Assembly: GCA_025358235.1 (NCBI GenBank)
Contig: JANYKH010000142.1
Span: 1 to 5,750, forward strand
Length of the DNA: 5,750 bases
Source of the DNA: Chloroflexota bacterium
GTDB lineage: Bacteria > Chloroflexota > Dehalococcoidia > Dehalococcoidales > RBG-16-60-22
Reading direction: 5' to 3'
The first letter of the stretch is position 1, and every line of letters starts with the position of its first letter. This document shows positions 1 to 5,150 of the stretch, piece by piece. Position numbers and translations under genes: made by a program. Below the pieces are notes generated by a model. That model ran no database searches, was not told the DNA's origin, and worked only from the letters and a program-made list of their open reading frames with translations.

Positions 1-1025
1 GGCTACAGGATGAGGACAAGGCGTGGAATATTATCTTCAACGAGTACGTTGATAAGAGCAAGCTTGATCCTGAGAAACTGAGCCAGGGCGCCATCGAGGG
101 GATGATTAAAGCCCTCGATGATCCTTATATGTCCTATCTCAGCCCTGGCGACTACCAGATGTTCCTTTCCAGCCTGCACGGCCAGTTTGAAGGAATCGGC
201 GCGCATGTGGGCATGAAGGACGACAAAGTAACTATTATTGCACCTATCGCCGGTTCTCCGGCAGAAAAAGCCGGGATTAAACCGGGCGATGCGATCCTGG
301 CCATTGATGGCGTTACTGCGGTGGGATTGAACCTGAATGAGGCCGTGCTCAAAATCCGGGGACCCAAGGGTACCACCGTGAAGATCCGCGTCCAGCATGT
401 CGGCGAGATGGCTCCGGTCGATATCGATATCGTGCGGGACACAATTAAGGTCAGCAGTGTTTATTCGGAAATGAAGGGCGACCTTGTCTATATCGTTATC
501 AGCCAGTTTGAGGAACAGACCGATGCTCAGCTGGTGACCGTCCTCAAGGGACTCAGCTCCCAGAACACCAAGGGTATTATCATTGATTTAAGGCGTAATC
601 CGGGCGGTTTACTGGACAGCGTCGTCAATATCGCCAGCCATTTCATAAAAGAGGGTCCGGTGGTCAAGGTGCGCAGCAACCAGGACCAGATAACCATCCA
701 TGATGTCCGCAAGACGGATGTTTTCACGGAACTGCCCATGGTGGTGCTGGTGGATCAATACAGCGCCTCCGGCAGCGAAGTGCTTTCCGGCGCTCTACAG
801 GACTACAAACGGGCCACTATCGCCGGAGTCACCACTTACGGCAAGGGCAGTGTGAATATGCTCCGGCAACTGGACGGCAGCGGCATTTATGTCACTATCG
901 CCCGATGGCTGACCCCCAATGACCGCGCCATCGAAGGTAAAGGCATTGTGCCGGACATTGTGCTGGATCCCAAGATAGACCAGATTCAGTGGGCGATTGA
1001 TTATCTGCACGGGCAGAATAAGTAG
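1..1025 (+). CDS. ctpA: C-terminal processing protease (S41 family, CtpA/Prc-like), 5'-truncated
   Basis: A serine protease that would cut proteins near their C-terminus outside the cytoplasmic membrane; members of the family process or degrade envelope proteins. The frame is open from base 3 to the left edge, so the ATG at 102 is an internal codon: the 33 codons before it continue the family's helical N-terminal region, running into LDDPYMSYLSP. The signal peptide or anchor is off the window. A PDZ domain spans visible codons of about 60-150 (FEGIGAHVG, then AGIKPGDAI and IRGPKGT). The S41 catalytic core follows: IIDLRRNPGG, then SASGSE with the catalytic Ser at 768-770, and YGKGSVN with the catalytic Lys at 843-845. 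The position four after the Lys, normally Gln, is Asn (855-857). The protein ends shortly after the expected G.GI.PD motif (GKGIVPDIVL), so the 3' end is complete. The family is clear; the ortholog name is less certain. Confidence 0.93.
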   Translation, partial: LQDEDKAWNIIFNEYVDKSKLDPEKLSQGAIEGMIKALDDPYMSYLSPGDYQMFLSSLHGQFEGIGAHVGMKDDKVTIIAPIAGSPAEKAGIKPGDAILAIDGVTAVGLNLNEAVLKIRGPKGTTVKIRVQHVGEMAPVDIDIVRDTIKVSSVYSEMKGDLVYIVISQFEEQTDAQLVTVLKGLSSQNTKGIIIDLRRNPGGLLDSVVNIASHFIKEGPVVKVRSNQDQITIHDVRKTDVFTELPMVVLVDQYSASGSEVLSGALQDYKRATIAGVTTYGKGSVNMLRQLDGSGIYVTIARWLTPNDRAIEGKGIVPDIVLDPKIDQIQWAIDYLHGQNK

Positions 1026-1032
1026 ATGCGCC

Positions 1033-1593
1033 ATGGAAAGCAGTTTTTGCGTCAATAAGTCGCGGCTATCACTGGAAACGGGCGATATTACCGTCCAGGA
1101 GACTGACGCCATTGTTAACGCGGCCAATTCCAGCCTCATGGGCGGCGGCGGCGTAGACGGCGCGATACACCGCGCGGGCGGGCCGGCCATACTTGCTGAA
1201 TGCAAGCAAATTGTGGCACGGCAAGGGCCCTTACCCACCGGCAAAGCCGTTATTACCACCGGCGGCAATTTAAAATCGCGTTTTGTAATTCACACCGTGG
1301 GGCCGGTGTGGCGGGGCGGCAACCAGGGCGAACCCTGCCTGCTTGCCAGTGCTTACCGTGAGAGCCTCAAACTGGCCGGGGAAAAAGGTCTTTCATCGGT
1401 GGCTTTCCCCTCGATCAGCACCGGAGCCTATGGTTATCCGGCGGACCGGGCGGCGCGTGTGGCGCTCGCCCAGGTGGCGGACTGTCTCAATAAAGGGCAG
1501 AACCGGCTGCGTGAAGTTATCTTTGTCCTGCATGACCCGCACACTTTTGAAGTTTATCAGACTGCTCTGAACGAACTCTGTCTTTCCGCCTGA
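1033..1593 (+). CDS. ymdB: Macrodomain protein, YmdB-like O-acetyl-ADP-ribose deacetylase
   Basis: Predicted cytoplasmic macrodomain enzyme of 186 residues that binds ADP-ribose and hydrolyses O-acetyl-ADP-ribose or removes ADP-ribose from targets. The whole protein is one macrodomain, close to the 177 residues of E. coli YmdB. Visible motifs are GDIT (17-20), IVNAAN (27-32), a glycine-rich loop followed by VDGAIHRAGG (37-50), HTVGPVWRGG (87-96) and SISTGAYGYP (127-136). Asn32 and Asp42 align with YmdB Asn25 and Asp35, the residues tied to catalysis, so it should be active. I chose the ATG at 1033, seven bases after the protease stop. An in-frame TTG at 997 would overlap the protease by 29 bases and add 12 residues unlike the family. 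There is no strong Shine-Dalgarno, so translation may depend on coupling to the upstream gene. Its substrate in this organism cannot be told from sequence. Confidence 0.92.
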   Translation: MESSFCVNKSRLSLETGDITVQETDAIVNAANSSLMGGGGVDGAIHRAGGPAILAECKQIVARQGPLPTGKAVITTGGNLKSRFVIHTVGPVWRGGNQGEPCLLASAYRESLKLAGEKGLSSVAFPSISTGAYGYPADRAARVALAQVADCLNKGQNRLREVIFVLHDPHTFEVYQTALNELCLSA

Positions 1594-1613
1594 CAATTTT
1601 ACTCACTCAGATT

Positions 1614-1627
1614 GGTCAAATTTGGCC
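1614..1627. repeat. 14-base near-perfect palindrome upstream of polX
   Basis: GGTCAAA and TTTGGCC form an inverted repeat with no spacer and one mismatch, in the short gap between the macrodomain gene and polX. Its right half coincides with the candidate -35 element, so it could be an operator for a repressor. It is too short and AT-centred to be a good terminator hairpin. A chance occurrence is quite possible. Confidence 0.25.
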
Positions 1628-1651
1628 TTACGCCGGTATTCGTTTTACAAT
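1622..1651 (+). promoter_or_regulatory. Candidate sigma-70-type promoter for polX
   Basis: TTGGCC (1622-1627) matches the -35 consensus at four of six positions. TACAAT (1646-1651) matches the -10 consensus at five of six. They are 18 bases apart, and the start codon of polX is 19 bases beyond the -10. This would give a very short leader of about a dozen bases. It lies in the only real intergenic gap on the left side of the window. Judged by eye only. Confidence 0.4.
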
Positions 1652-1670
1652 AGTATTAACAGGTATAACT

Positions 1671-3404
1671 ATGACCAACGCGGAAATTATACGCATTTTG
1701 AATGATATCGCCGATCTCCTGGAGATCAAGGGCGAGAACGTGTTCAAAATCCGCGCTTATCACAAGGCGGCGCACTCGATAGAGTTACTGCCCCAGCAGT
1801 TAGATCAACTGGTGCGCGAAGAACGCTTGCGTGAAGTCCCCGGCATAGGCGAAGCGATTGAAAAGAAGATCACAGAACTGGTGACCACCGGCCATCTGGT
1901 CTACTATGAAAATCTTCTGGCGGAATTTCCGGAGGGAGTTTGTACCCTGATGGAGATTCCGGGCATCGGGCCGAAAAAAGCGGTTAAACTTTGCCGTGAG
2001 CTTAACATAAAAACCGTGGCTGAACTTGAGGCTGCGATCAAAGAAGGCAAGGTGGCAGACCTGGAACGGATGGGCGAAAAAAGCGCCCGGAACCTGCTGA
2101 GGCAGATAGAGAGCCTGCAAAAGAAGAAATCCAATCAGCGCATTGCACTGGGGGTGGCCAAGCCGGTGGCCGAAGCGCTGATCGACATTTTGAGAACACG
2201 TCCGGGGGTGAGGAATTTGACTACGGCGGGCAGTTTGCGGCGGTTGAGGGATACGGTGGGGGACATCGATATCATCGGCACTGCGGATGACCCCGAGTCT
2301 GTAATCCGGTTTTTCACGGCTCAGCCGACGGTCAGGGAAATAACCGCCTGCGGCCCCACCAAAGGCAGCGTGATTCTGAACAGCGGCCTTAAGGTTGATT
2401 TACGTCTGGTGGACCATGAGTCCTTCGGGTCTCTGCTGCAGCATTTTACAGGCAGCCAGAACCATAACGTCAAACTGCGGGAACGCGCCCGCCGATTGGG
2501 ACTGAGTCTATCTGAATACGGCATAACCGATTCTAATACCGGCAAAATGGAAAAGTTCCTGACGGAAGAGGCCTTTTATGCCAGACAGGGTTTGCAGTAC
2601 ATCCCGCCGGAAATCCGCGAAGGTGGTTTTGAGATTATCCGCGCCGAGGAAGGCACGATTTCACGTTTGATTGAACCTTCGGATATCCGCGGAGACCTCC
2701 ATGTCCACACTGATTGGTCGGACGGCAAGGCCAGCATCGAAGAAATGGCGCTGGCGGCGAAGGCGGCGGGGCGGGAGTATATTGCCATTACCGACCACTC
2801 TCATGCGCGGGGTGTGGCGCGGGGGCTTGACGCTGACCGCCTGCGGGCGCAAATTGCCGAGGTTAAAGCGGTCAATAAAAGAATTGAGGGGATACGGATT
2901 TTTACCGGCATGGAAGTGGATATCATGGCAGACGGGAGCCTTGATATGCCGGACGAAATACTGAACGAACTGGATATTGTAATTGCGGCGGTCCATTCCT
3001 CACTCAGTCAGGAAAAAGAAAAAATTACGATGCGGCTGGTCAAAGCCGCTTCAAATCCCGCCGTGGATATCATCGCGCATCCCACTGGTCGGCTGATACT
3101 GGAACGGGAACCATCTGAAATTGACATGGAAATGCTCTTGAACGCTGCCGCCGCGCATAATACAATAGTGGAAATAAACTCGATGCCGGATCGGCTTGAT
3201 TTGAACGACACCAATGTTTTCCGCGCGCGCGAATTGGGTGTGATGATCGCCATTAACACCGATGCCCACCGCCCCGACCATTTTGATGTCATGCCGTATG
3301 GGGTGGGGGTAGCCCGGCGCGGCTGGTGTGAAGCGAAAGATATTTTGAACACAAAGACGGCGGATGAACTGCTGGGCTTTTTATCCAGGCGGGTGGCGAA
3401 ATGA
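1671..3404 (+). CDS. polX: Family X DNA polymerase with PHP domain (bacterial PolX)
   Basis: Gap-filling DNA repair polymerase with a metal-dependent nuclease domain, expected to act in base excision repair in the cytoplasm. At 577 residues it matches bacterial PolX (about 570-575). Order of domains: N-terminal 8-kDa-like helical region with two helix-hairpin-helix motifs, VPGIGEAI (56-63) and IPGIGPKKA (96-104); nucleotidyltransferase core with AGSLRR (186-191), GDIDIIG (197-203) carrying catalytic Asp198 and Asp200, and third Asp243 in KVDLR; the TGSQNHN segment (260-266); then a C-terminal PHP domain. PHP metal ligands all appear present: His344 and His346 (DLHVH), Asp351, His376 (TDHS), Glu415 (GMEVD), His442 (AVHSS), His470 (AHPTGR), Asp531 and His533 (NTDAH). 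Both the polymerase and the 3'-5' exonuclease or AP-endonuclease-type activity of this family should therefore be intact. Start ATG at 1671 has AGGT six bases upstream. The stop overlaps the next gene. Confidence 0.96.
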   Translation: MTNAEIIRILNDIADLLEIKGENVFKIRAYHKAAHSIELLPQQLDQLVREERLREVPGIGEAIEKKITELVTTGHLVYYENLLAEFPEGVCTLMEIPGIGPKKAVKLCRELNIKTVAELEAAIKEGKVADLERMGEKSARNLLRQIESLQKKKSNQRIALGVAKPVAEALIDILRTRPGVRNLTTAGSLRRLRDTVGDIDIIGTADDPESVIRFFTAQPTVREITACGPTKGSVILNSGLKVDLRLVDHESFGSLLQHFTGSQNHNVKLRERARRLGLSLSEYGITDSNTGKMEKFLTEEAFYARQGLQYIPPEIREGGFEIIRAEEGTISRLIEPSDIRGDLHVHTDWSDGKASIEEMALAAKAAGREYIAITDHSHARGVARGLDADRLRAQIAEVKAVNKRIEGIRIFTGMEVDIMADGSLDMPDEILNELDIVIAAVHSSLSQEKEKITMRLVKAASNPAVDIIAHPTGRLILEREPSEIDMEMLLNAAAAHNTIVEINSMPDRLDLNDTNVFRARELGVMIAINTDAHRPDHFDVMPYGVGVARRGWCEAKDILNTKTADELLGFLSRRVAK

Positions 3405-4135
3405 CCGGACCGGAAATTGGTAAAACAAGTTTGGAGGCTCACCCCCGTGATGCTGAGGCAATCAGGCATTTGCGGGAAGCGGTGGCCTCAGGTAAGGACT
3501 GGTATATTGCTTTGCTGGAGGCTATGGGACTTTGGTCCAGCAAGGAAGAAATATATAAAGGCCGCGATTACCGCTATCTCATCAGCGGCGAGGCTTTTGA
3601 CTGGGCGCTGCTGGCGGAGAGACTAACTGATGCCGCGGACGGGCTTATCCCTGAAGGCCCCAAAAACGCGCTGATCTTCCAGGGCAAACCTCCCGAGTTA
3701 TTGCCTGCGAGTGATGTTAAAGCCCTCATCGGGCCCAAATACTGCCACTACCTGAACTATTTTTACGGCGTCACTGTGGAAGGCATGCTTCAGTTGACGG
3801 TGCAGGAAGAAGTGCAGAAGGAACGGCAGTCCGTCTCCCGCGTCAGGGAAGCGGACATTATCGAAGAAGCCTTTGTGCGCATCTATGGCCTGGGGAAAAG
3901 CGAATTACTGGAGCAGTTCCGCGAGGAAAAGCATGTCCCCAAAAACCGCGCGGCGAACCTGACGGAACTTAAAGAGTTCACTTACTGGCTTTTCAAGTAC
4001 CGCATCAGGAAGTGCGAAAAAGCCAAGGTAGCCAGCGATACTAAAAAGGCGCTCGGCTACCTGAAACGGCAGTGGGAAAAGAAGGGTCTTTTCGCTGCTC
4101 TCGCCGTTGATGATCCCTGCTCGCTCAGGGCTTAG
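3401..4135 (+). CDS. Conserved-looking protein of unknown function, translationally coupled to polX
   Basis: I do not recognise a named family for this 244-residue protein. It starts inside the polX stop codon (ATGA), with no clear Shine-Dalgarno of its own, which points to translational coupling and joint expression with PolX. The sequence looks soluble, with no signal peptide or membrane segment. It is rich in charged residues and predicted-looking helices, and has aromatic patches: KDWYIALLEAMGLW (32-45), DYRYLISGEAFDWALLAERL (56-75), and HYLNYFYGVTVEGML in the middle. A basic C-terminal part runs from the FTYWLFKYRIRKCEKAK stretch to a Lys/Arg-rich helix. No zinc-ligand cluster, Walker motif or nuclease signature is visible. 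The long frame, coding-like codon use and tight spacing argue that it is real. Similar proteins may exist in Dehalococcoidia, but this is from memory. The gene overlaps the oppositely oriented uspA by 11 bases at its 3' end. Confidence 0.82.
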   Translation: MTGPEIGKTSLEAHPRDAEAIRHLREAVASGKDWYIALLEAMGLWSSKEEIYKGRDYRYLISGEAFDWALLAERLTDAADGLIPEGPKNALIFQGKPPELLPASDVKALIGPKYCHYLNYFYGVTVEGMLQLTVQEEVQKERQSVSRVREADIIEEAFVRIYGLGKSELLEQFREEKHVPKNRAANLTELKEFTYWLFKYRIRKCEKAKVASDTKKALGYLKRQWEKKGLFAALAVDDPCSLRA

Positions 4136-4601
4136 GGGGCGGCGCGGGATTTCGCACCATCAGCACCGGGATATTGGCGCTTTGCAGCACCTTTTCAGCC
4201 ACGCTGCCGAAAGCCCACTTTCTCAGACCTGACCGGCCGTGTGTGGACATGGCAATAAGATCTGATTTGGTATCTTCCGCAGCTTTAATAATCGCTTCGG
4301 CGGGATTTCCGGTGGCGACTCGCACCTGAACCGTGGCACCGAGTTTGGTCAGTTCATCCGCTACCCTACCAAGATATCCGCGGGCGTCCTTTTCGATCAT
4401 GTCCAATTCATGCGGCGTGTAGGGAATCTGGGCGCTGGCCTCGCCGGCGATGACGTAATGCATAAGCGACGAGACTACCTGGATGAGGACAACCTCGATC
4501 TTGTGCCCCAGCACCAGCTTGGTGACCAGGGCTTTCACCGACGGCAGAGCCGATTCACCGACTTTAGAACCGTCCAGCGGGACGAGGATACGATCGAACA
4601 T
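4125..4601 (-). CDS. uspA: Universal stress protein, UspA family, ATP-binding type
   Basis: Cytoplasmic single-domain universal stress protein of 158 residues, a family that helps cells survive starvation and other stress; many members bind ATP as dimers. It opens with the typical first strand ILVPLDGS (5-12). The nucleotide-binding loop is at 119-133: S-TH-G, nine residues, then GS, followed by VAEKVLQSANIPVLMV. This fits the G2xG9xG(S/T) ATP signature with Ser in the first position, as is common in bacterial proteins reading STHGRSG. The tail, APPPKP, is proline-rich. The start is firm: AAAGGAGGG stands five bases upstream of the ATG. The gene begins one base after the stop of the valS-like frame, so the two were co-transcribed in the source genome. 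The 3' end runs 11 bases into the convergent unknown gene. Confidence 0.94.
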   Translation of the reverse strand: MFDRILVPLDGSKVGESALPSVKALVTKLVLGHKIEVVLIQVVSSLMHYVIAGEASAQIPYTPHELDMIEKDARGYLGRVADELTKLGATVQVRVATGNPAEAIIKAAEDTKSDLIAMSTHGRSGLRKWAFGSVAEKVLQSANIPVLMVRNPAPPPKP

Positions 4602-4602
4602 G

Positions 4603-4920
4603 TTATCCCTCCTTTAGCTTACCCAATTGCTCCTTGAGCCGTGCCAGTTTATCTGCCAGCGTTGCTAATTTTTGTTTGTCTTTTTCGACGACCTGGGGAG
4701 GGGCTTTCGAAAGGAAGGCGGGGTCTTCCATCCGGGTCTTCAAACGGCCCACCTCACCTTCAACCTGTTCGATTTCCTTGCTCAACCTGCCTTCTTCCAC
4801 GGCCTTGTCCACCATGCTTTCCATGGGGATGCTGACCTCGGCGCCTTTCAAGATGACCACTACAGTTTTGGCGGACTGGGTGTCCGGACGGACTTCGGTG
4901 TAGGTCAGCGGTCTCGCTTT
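4603..4920 (-). pseudogene. valS: 3' fragment of valyl-tRNA synthetase gene (C-terminal coiled-coil arm)
   Basis: Encodes the last 100 or so residues of ValRS. This arm binds tRNA-Val and stabilises the enzyme during charging in the cytoplasm. Visible are a strand pair around VVVILKGAEVSIP, the turn MESMVD, and an antiparallel coiled coil of charged heptads (EEGRLSKEIEQVEGEVGRL, then a second helix after KAPPQVVEK) ending in LKEQLGKLKEG. The order and spacing, including the F-L-S-K-A-P-P-x-V-V-E-K hinge, are characteristic of the Val_tRNA-synt_C region. The other 750 or so residues expected upstream (HIGH and KMSKS motifs, editing domain) are missing from this window and replaced by cytochrome and efflux sequence. 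The true left limit lies somewhere in 4909-4920. It is the native upstream neighbour of uspA. Confidence 0.82.
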
Positions 4921-5148
4921 TGCCAGGTTCTCAGGAGTGTTCGGGACCGGATTCTTCATCCATCTAGCCTTTGCAGGAACGGCTGCCCCGCGCGCCGTTC
5001 GCGCGGCGATTGTTTCCAGCCATGAGGGATTGTCGCGAGCACTGAAACCGTGTCGGAGCAGCTTGAGCAGCCCTGCGACGATAGCGGACGCAACCAAGAA
5101 GACTACAAGAGAGAGAATCGCAGCTTTTGCGATGTTCATTCTCGCCAT
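4603..5148 (-). CDS. Chimeric frame: c-type cytochrome N-terminus joined to valyl-tRNA synthetase C-terminus
   Basis: A single open frame of 181 codons whose two halves belong to unrelated families. Residues 1-79 or so are a membrane anchor (about 7-30) plus a lead-in containing HGFSARDNPS and WMKNPVPNTPENLAKAR, typical of a small membrane-anchored cytochrome c. Residues from about 80 to 181 are the end of a valyl-tRNA synthetase, with KGAEVSIPMESMVD and a long coiled coil containing KAPPQVVEK. I chose the ATG at 5148 because GAGGAG (5157-5162) lies eight bases upstream; a GTG at 5154 overlaps the preceding stop as GTGA but is only two bases from that site. Neither half could do its normal job: no CxxCH haem site and no synthetase catalytic core. 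A working fusion protein is unlikely. The frame probably stayed open by chance at an assembly or recombination break near 4910. Confidence 0.75.
   Translation of the reverse strand: MARMNIAKAAILSLVVFLVASAIVAGLLKLLRHGFSARDNPSWLETIAARTARGAAVPAKARWMKNPVPNTPENLAKARPLTYTEVRPDTQSAKTVVVILKGAEVSIPMESMVDKAVEEGRLSKEIEQVEGEVGRLKTRMEDPAFLSKAPPQVVEKDKQKLATLADKLARLKEQLGKLKEG
4607..4615 (-). promoter_or_regulatory. Strong ribosome binding site of uspA inside the valS-like 3' end
   Basis: Read on the - strand this is AAAGGAGGG, a near-perfect anti-Shine-Dalgarno match, five bases before the uspA ATG. It also encodes the last residues (Lys-Glu-Gly) of the upstream frame, whose TAA comes one base before the ATG. 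This locks the valS tail and uspA together as native neighbours and places the sequence break upstream of them. Confidence 0.85.
4900..4925. other. Breakpoint between two unrelated genomic segments
   Basis: On the - strand the reading frame passes from cytochrome lead-in (PENLAKAR) to synthetase tail (PLTYTEV) here without a stop or frameshift. Everything to the left forms one coherent gene neighbourhood and everything to the right another. The exact base cannot be fixed by eye. The codons for LAKAR may be similar in both parents, which would allow a short shared word at the join. No transposon end, direct repeat or integrase site is visible around it. Confidence 0.65.
4909..5148 (-). pseudogene. 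5' fragment of a membrane-anchored c-type cytochrome gene
   Basis: Encodes an N-terminal signal-anchor (MARMNIAKAA, then a hydrophobic run to about residue 30) and a periplasmic lead-in with GFSARDNPSWLE, an Arg/Ala-rich helix, and KNPVPNTPENLAKAR. In cytochromes of this type, from memory, that lead-in runs straight into a helix ending in a C-x-x-C-H haem site. Here it stops one step before, so no haem ligand is present. Such cytochromes often sit beside heavy-metal RND efflux genes in Gram-negative bacteria, which fits the efflux gene immediately upstream and the four-base GTGA contact (or the ATG six bases further). The cytochrome identity rests on the lead-in alone, so it is probable rather than certain. 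Confidence 0.62.
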
Positions 5149-5150
5149 GG

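Noticed and set aside
102..104. ATG at 102 as the start of the protease
   Set aside because: Sequence before it continues the S41 N-terminal helical region in frame to the window edge, and a start here would remove the export signal and part of the fold.
997..1032. A TTG start that would lengthen the macrodomain protein by 12 residues
   Set aside because: The extra residues are the shifted reading of the protease tail and do not resemble macrodomain N-termini; the ATG at 1033 gives the family's usual length.
795..1268. A 157-residue open frame on the - strand opposite the protease and macrodomain genes
   Set aside because: It spans two well-supported genes in antisense, has no recognisable motif, and is low in complexity, as expected for a shadow of GC-rich codons.
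3008..3469. A 153-residue - strand frame opposite the end of polX
   Set aside because: It crosses the PHP domain with all its metal ligands and the polX stop; its sequence is Ser-rich and shadow-like, with no family resemblance.
4115..4130. Hairpin CCCTG/CAGGG as an intrinsic terminator
   Set aside because: The stem is only five pairs and no run of T follows on either strand, so it does not meet the usual pattern.
4672..5025. A 117-residue + strand frame, and overlapping ones, opposite the chimeric frame
   Set aside because: The - strand reading has clear coiled-coil and cytochrome lead-in motifs, while the + frames show no motif and no ribosome site.
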